From: Tritonibacter mobilis
GTDB lineage: Bacteria > Pseudomonadota > Alphaproteobacteria > Rhodobacterales > Rhodobacteraceae
Assembly (NCBI RefSeq): GCF_001681715.1
Contig: NZ_LNWY01000008.1
Location: forward strand, 1 to 64,000
DNA length: 64,000 bases
Direction of reading: 5' to 3'
Of this stretch, positions 55,111-63,876 are shown one piece after another (positions within the stretch are counted from its first letter, which is position 1; every line of letters begins with the position of its first letter). The translations under genes and the position numbers were made by a program. The notes under the pieces are model-generated. The model was not told where the DNA came from. It saw nothing but the letters and a program-made list of their open reading frames with translations, and ran no database searches.

Positions 55111-56673
55111 TTAGAGCATCGCTTCGATGAGGAAGGGGCCGGGTTCTTTCGCTGCATCCTCAATGGTGCGCATCAGATCGGTTATGTCTTCGACGCGTAT
55201 GCCGGGAACCCCCATCCCTTTGGCAAGTGCCACGAAATCCAACTGTGGGCGGTCGAGGTTCAGCATGCTCAAGGCATCGGGACCGGGTTGCGCGCCGACA
55301 TTGTGCAGCTCGCCCTTCAAAATTTCATATGACTGATTGGCGAGAATGACCGTGGTGACGTTGGAGTTTTCTCGCGCTTGCGTCCAAAGCGCCTGAATAG
55401 TGTACATCGCTGACCCATCCGCCTGAAGCGTGATCACCGGACGATCCGGGCAGGCAATGGCAGCCCCGGCAGAGAGCGGTATGCCGATACCGATCGACCC
55501 GCCAGTAAGCGCTAGCCATGTGTTGGGCGCGGCGCTGTCTCCCGCAGGGAAGGTGGCCCCGCCAGATGATACCGCCTCATCAACCACGATGGCATTTTCC
55601 GGCAACGCATGCGCGAGAGCCGCGCCGAGGTTCTGCAAGGTTATTGCCCCGGCTTGCGGTCGTGCGGGTCTTTCAGAGTCATGCGGTGTGGCGGCTTTGG
55701 CTCCGATGCAATCGGCCAGGGCCGCCAAGGCGGCGGGACCATCGCCGTCAACGGCAGCCAGTGTGACAGTGTGGCAGTCTGTTGGCAGAAGCAGACTTGG
55801 TCTGCCGGGGTAGGCAAAAAACGCCACCGGCGGTGGGGTCTCGATCAGGATTGCGCGTCTGTAGGGCGCGAGGCATTCGAGCGCGGCATTGATCGGATAG
55901 GGGATTTTATTGATCGCAAAATGCCCGTGACCGCGCTCTATACGGCGGTTTGATGTGGGCGCGAGGATATCCGCCCCGGTCTTTGCCGCGATGCCATGCA
56001 ATACGGCCATGGCATCCGGGTTCTCCAACACCGAACTGCCCACAAGTAAAACGGTTTTCTCGCCGCTTTCGAGCGCCCTGATCGCAGCATCGAGCGCGCG
56101 TTCGTCAAGCGGGCCCGCGGCGTGTGGGGCAACAACAGTTGCCATCTTGCCGCCTGCATCCCAACCAATGTCTGCAGGTGCAATGAGCGAGGCAATCTTT
56201 CCAGGCTTGCTTTGTGCCACGGCCAAAGCGGTCATCGCGTCGGCTGCAAAACTGCCTGCATCGCGGCCCGAGCGCACCCAGTCACTGAATGGCGCGCACG
56301 CGCCCTCAACATCTGCAGACAGTGGCGCGTCGTATTTTTGATGGCGCAACGCATGATCGCCTACGAGGTTCAGCATCGGCACGCGCGCTTTGCGGGCATT
56401 GTGCAGATTGGCGGCCGCATTGGCGAAACCGGGCGCAAGATGCAGCAAGGTTACGGCCGGTTTCTGGGCCATGCGCGCATACCCATCGGCAGCCCCTGTT
56501 ACCACGCCCTCAAAAAGCCCAAGCACACAGCGCATCAGTTTGGTTCGGTCCAATGCGTCGACGAATTGCATCTCGGACGTGCCGGGATTGGCGAAACAGA
56601 CATCGACCCCACCCGCATGCAGGCTTCGAACAACGCTCTCGGCGCCGTTCATTGTCTCAGGTGTCTTGCTCAT
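55111..56673 (-). CDS. ThDP-dependent acetolactate-synthase-like enzyme
   Basis: A 520-residue ThDP enzyme of the ALS/benzoylformate-decarboxylase fold. The N-terminal FANPGTSEMQFVDALD and the catalytic Glu region GLFEGVVTGAADGYARM are clear. The C-terminal ThDP motif is altered: LQADGSAMYTIQALWTQAR replaces the usual GDGS, and ILANQSYEILKGEL follows where NN is expected. It acts on a 2-keto acid or related substrate, but the reaction is unknown. Its start overlaps the HDAC-like gene by 4 bases. Confidence 0.82.
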   Translation of the reverse strand: MSKTPETMNGAESVVRSLHAGGVDVCFANPGTSEMQFVDALDRTKLMRCVLGLFEGVVTGAADGYARMAQKPAVTLLHLAPGFANAAANLHNARKARVPMLNLVGDHALRHQKYDAPLSADVEGACAPFSDWVRSGRDAGSFAADAMTALAVAQSKPGKIASLIAPADIGWDAGGKMATVVAPHAAGPLDERALDAAIRALESGEKTVLLVGSSVLENPDAMAVLHGIAAKTGADILAPTSNRRIERGHGHFAINKIPYPINAALECLAPYRRAILIETPPPVAFFAYPGRPSLLLPTDCHTVTLAAVDGDGPAALAALADCIGAKAATPHDSERPARPQAGAITLQNLGAALAHALPENAIVVDEAVSSGGATFPAGDSAAPNTWLALTGGSIGIGIPLSAGAAIACPDRPVITLQADGSAMYTIQALWTQARENSNVTTVILANQSYEILKGELHNVGAQPGPDALSMLNLDRPQLDFVALAKGMGVPGIRVEDITDLMRTIEDAAKEPGPFLIEAML

Positions 56674-57698
56674 GAACTGGCCTCGCGGAATGCTGTGAGA
56701 AAAGATCTGGCGTTGTCGGCCAGCGAGGGTCCAAGGTAACCGCCCTCCTGAATGAGAGCTGTCGGAAGGTTGAGCGCTGCCAACCGTCGTGCCATTTCGG
56801 CAAAGCCTTCTGGATAGACCGAGACGGCGGCAAGCGGGTCATCAACCGCCATGTCAAAGCCAAGCGAAACAACCAACGCCTCTGCACCAAAGTCGCGTAT
56901 CGCCGAGAGCCCTGTGTCAAGCGTGGCCAACACATCTTCTTGGCTCGCGCCTTGTTCAAGCAGCAGGTTCAGCGATTTTCCAGCCCCGTCCCCTTCGCCC
57001 GTTTCATCCGCATGACCAAGGAAGAATGTCGGATAGGTCGCGGGATCTGGATGCAGAGAGCAAAAGAAAACGTCGCCGCGTTCATAAAAAATATCGAGAG
57101 AGCCATTCCCGGTATGCACATCCACGTCAATCAGCGCGACCTTAGTGTAGGTTCGCGTCAGGTGATGCGCGGCGATCGCGGCATTGTTGAAAAAGCAAAA
57201 TCCGTTGGCACAATCGCGCATCGCGTGATGGCCCGGCGGACGGCAGAGGGCATAGGCCGCGCGCTCCCCTGACGCGATGGTTTCAGCGGTTTGCACTGCC
57301 GTTTGCGCCGACCAATAGGCGGCGTCCCATGTGCCTTCGGTCAAGGGAGTCGATGTATCAGTCATCCACCAGCCCAATTGACCATGAATATCCTTTGGCA
57401 CTTTGCCACGTCGCACACCGGGGTGCATCGTGGGAATCGCCAGTGCCTCTGACCCCGCGCTTTCAACAAAACGGGCGTGGGCGGTGGGCAGGAAATCGAC
57501 ATAGTCTGGATTGTGAACCGCCTTGATCGGGTCCAGCCCATGGTCCTGTGGCTTGGTGATTTCGAACCCTTCGCCGATCAACATATCGCGTAGAATTTCA
57601 GCACGTTCGGGCTGTTCTTGATGCGGCATCGCCGCCCCGCGCCGAAAGTAATGAGTCGGCGCATGGCGCAGCTGGCGTTCGTCAAAAAAGACTCTCAT
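56670..57698 (-). CDS. Acetylpolyamine-amidohydrolase-like (HDAC family) enzyme
   Basis: A 342-residue HDAC-superfamily deacetylase. It has RPPGHHAMRDCANGFCFFNN with His157/His158, the metal ligands Asp193 and His195 (IDVDVHTGNGS), Asp282 (LGFDMAVDDP) and the transition-state Tyr321 (QEGGYLGPSLA). Spacing and length match Mycoplana-type acetylpolyamine amidohydrolase as I recall it. It should remove acetyl groups from small amines rather than histones. It is the first gene of the operon, divergent from the GntR gene. The ATG at 57698 is preferred to 57701 on spacing to GGGA. Confidence 0.87.
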   Translation of the reverse strand: MRVFFDERQLRHAPTHYFRRGAAMPHQEQPERAEILRDMLIGEGFEITKPQDHGLDPIKAVHNPDYVDFLPTAHARFVESAGSEALAIPTMHPGVRRGKVPKDIHGQLGWWMTDTSTPLTEGTWDAAYWSAQTAVQTAETIASGERAAYALCRPPGHHAMRDCANGFCFFNNAAIAAHHLTRTYTKVALIDVDVHTGNGSLDIFYERGDVFFCSLHPDPATYPTFFLGHADETGEGDGAGKSLNLLLEQGASQEDVLATLDTGLSAIRDFGAEALVVSLGFDMAVDDPLAAVSVYPEGFAEMARRLAALNLPTALIQEGGYLGPSLADNARSFLTAFREASS

Positions 57699-57766
57699 CA
57701 TATTCCCTGTGGACCAATAGTGTTGTGCCAGAGCATTGCAGTTCAAATTTGCCAACTCAACAAAAA

Positions 57767-57803
57767 TGATGCATCATGCATCAAAATAGACCATGAATTG
57801 GTC
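57767..57803. promoter_or_regulatory. Two palindromes in the divergent control region
   Basis: TGATGCATCATGCATCA (57767-57783) is a near-perfect palindrome with a single central base. GACCATGAATTGGTC (57789-57803) has GACCA/TGGTC arms. Both lie between the HDAC-like operon and the gntR start (57822) and are candidate GntR operators. Confidence 0.6.
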
Positions 57804-57821
57804 AACCAAGAAGAGGGCACG

Positions 57822-58481
57822 ATGGCCGAAATCAATCAAGTATCATTGGGTGACGCCATCTATCAGCGGCTTAGTCAGGACTTGGTCAGTGGCAAGCTGC
57901 GTCCTAATGAAAAGGTGACAATTCGGGGACTCGCGGAGCGTCTGGGGACCAGTTCGACTCCGGTTCGGGATGCGGTGCAGCGACTGTTGCGAGATGAGGC
58001 GCTGGAGCAACGGAGCATGCGCGATGTCCGTGTGCCGGTGCCGACCAAGGCTCAGTATCTTGAAATCGCGAGCATTCGGCGAGAGTTGGAAGGCTTTGCC
58101 GCAAGCCGCGCTGCCGAGATGGTGGGTCCGAAGGAAATTCGCCGCCTAAATCAGATCGTTGAGAAAAATGAGGCAGCTGCAAAAGCCGGGCGCTGGTCTC
58201 AGGCTGTGAAGTACAATCAGGAGTTCCATTTTGCATTGGTCGAAGGGGCCGATATGCCCATTCTTTTGGCCATCCTCAGCAGGCTTTGGTTGCGAATGGG
58301 GCCATTGATTGCCGGGTACTACGCCCGTGAACAGGTCGCCTTGGTTCGACATCATCAAACAATTGTTGCAGCCTGCGAGAATCGCGACCCTGCCGCCGCG
58401 GCTGCTGCAATGCGTGCGGACATCGATGACGCAAAGGAGGGGATCATCAGATACATTGAGTCATTCACGACCAACGATTGA
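57822..58481 (+). CDS. GntR-family (FCD-type) regulator
   Basis: A 219-residue GntR regulator. The winged HTH includes GDAIYQRLSQDLVSGKLRPN and VTIRGLAERLGTSSTPVRDA. An FCD-type helical effector domain follows, with acidic and His residues that bind metal and a small organic ligand. It lies between the divergent catabolic operon and the ABC transporter and is the likely regulator of both. The start at 57822 gives the normal length. Confidence 0.9.
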   Translation: MAEINQVSLGDAIYQRLSQDLVSGKLRPNEKVTIRGLAERLGTSSTPVRDAVQRLLRDEALEQRSMRDVRVPVPTKAQYLEIASIRRELEGFAASRAAEMVGPKEIRRLNQIVEKNEAAAKAGRWSQAVKYNQEFHFALVEGADMPILLAILSRLWLRMGPLIAGYYAREQVALVRHHQTIVAACENRDPAAAAAAMRADIDDAKEGIIRYIESFTTND

Positions 58482-58590
58482 GACATCCAAACCCTGCACA
58501 GCGCAGGTCTAGTGACTAGCGAACGCGCAAATCGGCGCCAGATCGAACGTGCTCGCGGAATAGATTCAACATGAGCCAATGGGGAAAGAC

Positions 58591-60153
58591 ATGTTTAAAA
58601 CTACAAAATTGACCGCAGCCGTTTTAGCGCTGGCGCTCGCCGGGCCGCTCGCCGCGCAAGATGGCACACCCAAGGCGGGGGGCACGCTAAATGTCGTAAT
58701 CCAGCCAGAGCCGCCCAGCCTCATGATCGGCCTTGTGCAGAACGGGCCGACGCAGATGGTCGGGGGCGACATTTATGAGAGCCTCTTGCGCTATGATTTT
58801 GACCTGAAGCCTGAGGGCCAATTGGCGGAGTCGTGGGAGATTTCAGAAGACGGCAAGACCTATACCTTCAAATTGCGCAAGGGCGTGGTCTTTCATGATG
58901 GAGAACCGTTCACCTCGGCCGATGTCGAATTTTCCATGGATAAGTTCCTGCGCGAGACGCACTCGCGCATGCGCACCTATATGGAGCACGTCGAGAGTAT
59001 CGAGACACCGGATGACTACACGGTTGTGTTCAAGCTGAAGCAACCTTTCGGCCCGTTTATCGGTATTTTTGAGGCGGGCACCGCGCCCATGATCCCCAAG
59101 CACATCTATGAAGGGACGGATTTTGCCAATAACCCGGCAAACAACACGCCGATTGGCACCGGTCCTTTTAAGTTCGACAAATGGGAGAAGGGCAGCTTTA
59201 TCCATCTCGTGAAAAACGAAGACTACTACATGGAGGGGAAACCCTATGTGGATGAAGTCTACTATCACGTGATCCCAGACGCCGCCTCGCGTGCGGTGGC
59301 CTATGAAACCGGTAAGGTGGATGTTCTGCCGGGCGGTTCTGTCGAAAATTTTGACGTGGCGCGGATTCAAGCGATGGACAATACCTGCATCACCGACAAA
59401 GGGTGGGAGTATTTTGGTCCGCTGTCATGGATGTGGGTCAATAATGACAATAAGCCGCTCGATGATGTGAAGGTGCGCAAGGCCATTATGCACGGCATCG
59501 ATCGTGAGTTTGCCAAGGATGCTCTGTGGAATGGCCTTGGCAAGGTTGCGACCGGCCCACTCTCCTCCTCCACCCGGTTTTACGATGGCGATACGCCAGA
59601 CATTTCGTATGACCCCGATCAGGCCAAAGCTCTGCTTGCTGAAAGCAGCTACAACGGGGAAACCATCCGCATTCTGGGCCTGCCCTACGGCGAGACATGG
59701 CAGCGTTGGGCCGAGGCGGTCAAACAGAACCTCAGTGAAATCGGTATGACAACCGAGATCGTGCCTTCTGACGTAGCGGGTTGGAACCAGAAGGTTGCGG
59801 ATCGTGATTTCGATCTCGCTTTTACCTATCTCTACCAATATGGCGATCCGGCACTGGGCGTTTCGCGGACCTATATGGGCGACAATGCTGCCCCCGGCTC
59901 GCCATGGAATAACGTGGCGGATTACCAAAACCCCGAGACGGACAAACTGTTTGACGCCGCTGCGCTGATGGCCAGCCCCGATGACCGCATGGCCGCCTAC
60001 AAAACGATCCAAGATAAGATCGTTGAAGATGTGCCAAATATCTGGCTGCTGGAACTGGGTTTCCCCACGATCTACCGCTGTGATGTGAAGAACCCCGTCA
60101 ACACTGCGTTTGGTGTGAATGACGGGTTCCGTGACGTCTGGATCGACAAGTAA
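58591..60153 (+). CDS. Peptide-type ABC transporter binding protein (SBP family 5)
   Basis: A 520-residue periplasmic SBP of the DppA/OppA class. The signal peptide (TTKLTAAVLALALAGPLAAQ) is followed by GGTLNVVIQPEPPSL and the family-5 signature LAESWEISEDGKTYTFKLRKGV with FHDGEPFTSADVEFSM. These proteins bind di- or oligopeptides, opines or other amine-containing solutes. It is the first transporter gene, 109 bases after gntR. The ATG at 58591 has GGGGAAAG upstream; an earlier in-frame start at 58579 is less likely. Confidence 0.9.
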   Translation: MFKTTKLTAAVLALALAGPLAAQDGTPKAGGTLNVVIQPEPPSLMIGLVQNGPTQMVGGDIYESLLRYDFDLKPEGQLAESWEISEDGKTYTFKLRKGVVFHDGEPFTSADVEFSMDKFLRETHSRMRTYMEHVESIETPDDYTVVFKLKQPFGPFIGIFEAGTAPMIPKHIYEGTDFANNPANNTPIGTGPFKFDKWEKGSFIHLVKNEDYYMEGKPYVDEVYYHVIPDAASRAVAYETGKVDVLPGGSVENFDVARIQAMDNTCITDKGWEYFGPLSWMWVNNDNKPLDDVKVRKAIMHGIDREFAKDALWNGLGKVATGPLSSSTRFYDGDTPDISYDPDQAKALLAESSYNGETIRILGLPYGETWQRWAEAVKQNLSEIGMTTEIVPSDVAGWNQKVADRDFDLAFTYLYQYGDPALGVSRTYMGDNAAPGSPWNNVADYQNPETDKLFDAAALMASPDDRMAAYKTIQDKIVEDVPNIWLLELGFPTIYRCDVKNPVNTAFGVNDGFRDVWIDK

Positions 60154-60156
60154 CAA

Positions 60157-60199
60157 GAGCGAAAACGCTCAAGGTCTGGGCCGTTTTGGCGGCCCGGAC
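60157..60199 (+). promoter_or_regulatory. Two hairpins after the binding-protein gene
   Basis: GAGCG-AAAA-CGCTC is followed by GTCTGGGCCG and CGGCCCGGAC arms around a TTTTGG loop. Placed between binding-protein and permease genes, they probably favour binding-protein expression by partial termination or mRNA protection. Confidence 0.55.
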
Positions 60200-60228
60200 A
60201 CTTCTCGGAACCAAACGGGGCGGATAGT

Positions 60229-61200
60229 GTGATACGTTTCATTTTGGGCAGGTTGATCAAGGCAGTCTTTATTCTGCTGGCCATTCTTGTCTTCAATTTC
60301 TTGCTGATCCATGCGGCGCCGGGTGATCCTGCGGCTGTGATGGCCGGTGAAGCCGGAGCAGCAGACGAAAAATTCCTTGCAGACCTGCGTGCCAATTTTG
60401 GACTGGACCAACCCCTTTATGTCCAGTTGTGGCTTTATATCAAAGGCGCGGTGCAACTCGATCTGGGGTATTCCTTCCGCCAGCAGATGCCGGTCGCCGA
60501 AATGATTGGGGACCGCTTGCCTGCAACGCTATTGCTGACGGGCGTCGCATTTGTGCTGTCGCTGGTGCTGGGTGTCGCCGCGGGTGTGGCGGCCTCAGCT
60601 CGGCAAGGACGGTGGGGAGATACGATCATTTCCACCTTTGCGCTCCTGTTTTATGCAACCCCTCTGTTCTGGGTGGCGCTGATGGCGACACTCGTGTTTT
60701 CCGTTTGGCTCGAATGGTTGCCGGGATTTGGCTACTCCACAATCGGCGCGGGTTACACGGGACTGGCTCATGTGCTCGACGTCGCCAAACACCTGGTGCT
60801 GCCAGCGTCCACACTGGGGCTGTTTTTTACTGCGATTTACATGCGCATGACACGCGCTTCGATGCTCGAAGTTTCGCGGTTGGATTTTGTGAAGACAGCA
60901 CGTGCCAAAGGGTTGTCTCGTGGCGTGATCCAGCGACGGCACATTCTGAGAAACGCACTTTTACCGGTCATTACACTCGCTGGCCTACAAGCCGGGCAAA
61001 TTTTCGGCGGAGCAATTCTAACTGAGACCGTTTTTGCATGGCCTGGCATCGGGCGGCTGATGTTCGAAGCCATAAACCAACGGGATTACAACGTCATCCT
61101 TGGCGTCTTTTACATCTCAGCGGCCATGGTACTGCTGTTCAATCTGATCACGGATGTCATCTATGTCATTGTTGATCCGCGGATAAGGCTGACAACATGA
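60229..61200 (+). CDS. Peptide-type ABC transporter permease 1 (DppB-like)
   Basis: A 323-residue permease starting with GTG (MIRFILGRLIKAVFILLAILVFNFLLIHAAPGDPA), the DppB N-terminus with the APGDPA motif. Six segments and the EAA-type loop RARGLSRGVIQRRHILRNALLP-like stretch near residues 222-245 are visible. It pairs with permease 2, which it overlaps by 4 bases. Confidence 0.9.
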   Translation: MIRFILGRLIKAVFILLAILVFNFLLIHAAPGDPAAVMAGEAGAADEKFLADLRANFGLDQPLYVQLWLYIKGAVQLDLGYSFRQQMPVAEMIGDRLPATLLLTGVAFVLSLVLGVAAGVAASARQGRWGDTIISTFALLFYATPLFWVALMATLVFSVWLEWLPGFGYSTIGAGYTGLAHVLDVAKHLVLPASTLGLFFTAIYMRMTRASMLEVSRLDFVKTARAKGLSRGVIQRRHILRNALLPVITLAGLQAGQIFGGAILTETVFAWPGIGRLMFEAINQRDYNVILGVFYISAAMVLLFNLITDVIYVIVDPRIRLTT

Positions 61201-62036
61201 AGAGCTTTTGGACACGTTTCAGCTATAATCGAGGCGCGGTGATCGGTCTGGTAATCCTGACACTTGTTATCGCGACAGCCATTCTCGCACCTTTCCTCTT
61301 TCCACAAAGTCCGTGGAAAATGGTGCAACGTCCGTTCCTGCCACCGTTTACTCAGGATGGGTTGCCACTGGGCACCGATGCGCTTGGTCGCAATGTGCTG
61401 TCGGGCCTCGCTCATGGGGCCTATGTCAGCCTCTTGGTGGGCTTAGTTTCCACAATCGTTGCACTTGCAATCGGCGTTCCTGTCGGCGCGGCAGCGGGAT
61501 ATTTCGCCGGGCGTACAGATGATGCGCTGATGCGATTTACGGAGTTTTTTCAAACAATTCCGAGTTTTGCTTTGGCGATTGTGCTATTGGCAATCTTTCA
61601 GCCCAGCCTGACCTTTGTGATCATCGCAATTTCTATCGTGTCATGGCCGCCTGTGGCGCGGCTTGTACGGGGCGAGGTTTTGTCGCTCAGAACCCGTGAG
61701 TTTGTGGAAGCAGCCAGCCTTTCTGGCCTCGGCAATCTGCAAATCATCCTCCGCCACATCCTGCCAAATGCGCTGCCGCCGATCATTGTGCTCGCGTCGC
61801 TTATGGTCGCACAGGCGATCCTCTTGGAAAGCTCGCTTTCTTTCCTTGGTCTGGGTGATCCGAACATCATGTCATGGGGCTATATGATCGGTGCGGCGCG
61901 CACCGTGATCCGCACCGCGTGGTGGCTGTCGTTCCTGCCGGGGATGGCGATCCTCTTGACCGTGCTGGCGCTGAACTTGATCGGCGAGGGCCTGAATGAT
62001 GCGTTGAACCCACGCTTGACGAGGAAATCCGAATGA
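61197..62036 (+). CDS. Peptide-type ABC transporter permease 2 (DppC-like)
   Basis: A 279-residue DppC/OppC-like permease. The N-terminal segment is followed by the periplasmic GLPLGTDALGRNVLSGLAHGA motif and the EAA loop TREFVEAASLSGLGNLQIIL with RHILPNALPPIIV. It overlaps both neighbours by 4 bases. Confidence 0.9.
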   Translation: MKSFWTRFSYNRGAVIGLVILTLVIATAILAPFLFPQSPWKMVQRPFLPPFTQDGLPLGTDALGRNVLSGLAHGAYVSLLVGLVSTIVALAIGVPVGAAAGYFAGRTDDALMRFTEFFQTIPSFALAIVLLAIFQPSLTFVIIAISIVSWPPVARLVRGEVLSLRTREFVEAASLSGLGNLQIILRHILPNALPPIIVLASLMVAQAILLESSLSFLGLGDPNIMSWGYMIGAARTVIRTAWWLSFLPGMAILLTVLALNLIGEGLNDALNPRLTRKSE

Positions 62037-63661
62037 CCCTGCTCAGCATACGTGACCTCTCTATCGCCTTGCCACTCGGAGCGGATCGGCTTTACGCGGC
62101 CAAAAACATCAATTTTGATCTCGCCTCTGGTGAAATTCTCTGCATCGTTGGAGAAAGCGGATCGGGAAAGTCCATGTCCGCCAATGCTGTCATGGGTTTG
62201 TTACCGCAAGGTGTCGAGCCAGATAGTGGCAGCATCACTTTTGACGGCCAGTCGATCCTTGATTTGTCGGAAAACGAGTTGCTGAAGCTGCGCGGCAGTC
62301 GCATCTCGATGATCTTTCAGGAGCCACTCAGCGCGCTTAACCCCCTCATGCGTGTCGGGGCTCAGATTTCCGAAGTGTTTGAGGCCCACGGCGCGCTGAC
62401 GGGTGCCGAACGGCGCGCACGGGCCCTCAAACTGCTGGATGAAGTCGGTATCCCAGATCCGGAAGCGGCGATCAGAGCCTATCCTTTCCAGCTATCCGGC
62501 GGGCAAAGGCAACGGGTTATGATCGCCATGGCATTGGCACTGGAACCGGACATCCTGATCGCAGATGAACCGACCACTGCGCTTGATGTGACAACACAGG
62601 CGCAAATTCTTGCGCTGATCGAGGATCTGCGGAAAAAGCGTGGCATGGCTGTAATCTTTATCACCCATGATTTTGGCGTGGTGGCGGATATCGCCGACCG
62701 GGTGATCGTCATGAAAAAGGGCGAGATTGTTGAAGCCGGTCGTGCGCCGGATGTGTTGTTGAACCCGCAACACCCCTACACCCGTGCATTGATCGACGCG
62801 ATCCCGCGGCTGACCAAAACAGAACCCGTCGAAGAGGTCGAGCGCGCGCCTTTGCTCAAGGTCGAAGGTTTGCAAAAGACCTTCTCGACCGGCTCTGGCA
62901 CGTTGTTTGGCAAGCGCCGGGTCGTGAAGGCCGTGCAAGATGTGAGCTTCGATCTCTACGCGGGCGAGACCATTGGCATCGTTGGAGAATCTGGGTCGGG
63001 CAAATCAACCGTCGGTCGGTGCCTGGTGCGCCTGCTTCATCCTGACGGGGGGCGGGTGTTGATGGACGGCGTCGATATTGCCCATATGTCTGGCGCTGAA
63101 TTGCACGCACAGCGACGCAAACTGCAAATGATCTTCCAAGATCCGTTTTCATCGCTTAATCCTCGTGCGCGTGTTTCACGGATCCTTACGGAAGGCATGA
63201 TCGCCTATGGTATGCCCGACAAAGAAGCGAAGGCCAAAGCCCGAGAGTTACTCGAATTGGTCGGTTTGGATGAAACCGCGATGAAGCGTTTCCCGCATGA
63301 GTTCTCCGGTGGCCAACGACAACGAATAGGCATCGCACGCGCACTTGCACTGGAGCCTGCGATCATTATCGCGGATGAGGCCGTCTCGGCGCTTGATGTA
63401 TCTATTCAGGCGCAGGTGTTGGATTTGCTGGCTGAACTGAAGGAGCGATTGCATCTGTCGATGCTATTCATCACTCACGATTTACGCGTAGCGGCACGTA
63501 TTTGTGACCGTATTATCGTGATGCAAAAAGGGCAGATCGTCGAAGCCGGGCCTGTCAATAAGGTGCTGCACGATCCCGACACCGCTTATACCAGCAGTCT
63601 CCTAGAGGCTATTCCGGGGCAAGATTACGAACGCAGTCTAGCGGCCGCCAACAAAGGATAA
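62033..63661 (+). CDS. Peptide-type ABC transporter ATPase, DppD and DppF fused
   Basis: A single 542-residue protein with two complete ABC ATPase domains, so the usual DppD and DppF are fused. The first has Walker [12 protein letters not shown] and signature [15 protein letters not shown] near residue 156. The second has Walker [13 protein letters not shown] and signature [15 protein letters not shown] near residue 425. Each is followed by the short oligopeptide-type C-terminal segment ([17 protein letters not shown] and [16 protein letters not shown]). It completes the transporter. Confidence 0.92.
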   Translation: MTLLSIRDLSIALPLGADRLYAAKNINFDLASGEILCIVGESGSGKSMSANAVMGLLPQGVEPDSGSITFDGQSILDLSENELLKLRGSRISMIFQEPLSALNPLMRVGAQISEVFEAHGALTGAERRARALKLLDEVGIPDPEAAIRAYPFQLSGGQRQRVMIAMALALEPDILIADEPTTALDVTTQAQILALIEDLRKKRGMAVIFITHDFGVVADIADRVIVMKKGEIVEAGRAPDVLLNPQHPYTRALIDAIPRLTKTEPVEEVERAPLLKVEGLQKTFSTGSGTLFGKRRVVKAVQDVSFDLYAGETIGIVGESGSGKSTVGRCLVRLLHPDGGRVLMDGVDIAHMSGAELHAQRRKLQMIFQDPFSSLNPRARVSRILTEGMIAYGMPDKEAKAKARELLELVGLDETAMKRFPHEFSGGQRQRIGIARALALEPAIIIADEAVSALDVSIQAQVLDLLAELKERLHLSMLFITHDLRVAARICDRIIVMQKGQIVEAGPVNKVLHDPDTAYTSSLLEAIPGQDYERSLAAANKG

Positions 63662-63876
63662 GGGATGAATTTCGGCAGGGTAATCGCAGTGCGGCATGTC
63701 AAAACATCCCACTGCGGTTGCCTGCAGGTACCTTTTGAACAGCAGCGATCCGGTTTGCACGCAAGGTCTTGAGCCACAACGCGGAGTTGCCGCCGGAAGA
63801 CTTGTGTAACCCGCCCGGTTGGCCGGGGCATATGACGATCATGCGGGCAGGTTCGCGCGGCATGCCTTCTAAGGCT
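63662..63876. other. Intergenic stretch after the transporter
   Basis: No supported gene was seen. GCAGTG and CACTGC arms (near 63686-63716) form a loose hairpin that could help end the transporter transcript, but no T-run follows. Confidence 0.4.

Noticed and set aside
51363-57698. Ectoine/hydroxyectoine (doe) degradation cluster
   Set aside because: The M20 deacylase and class III PLP enzyme are reminiscent, but no ectoine hydrolase (DoeA/EutD type) is present, and the kinase does not fit.
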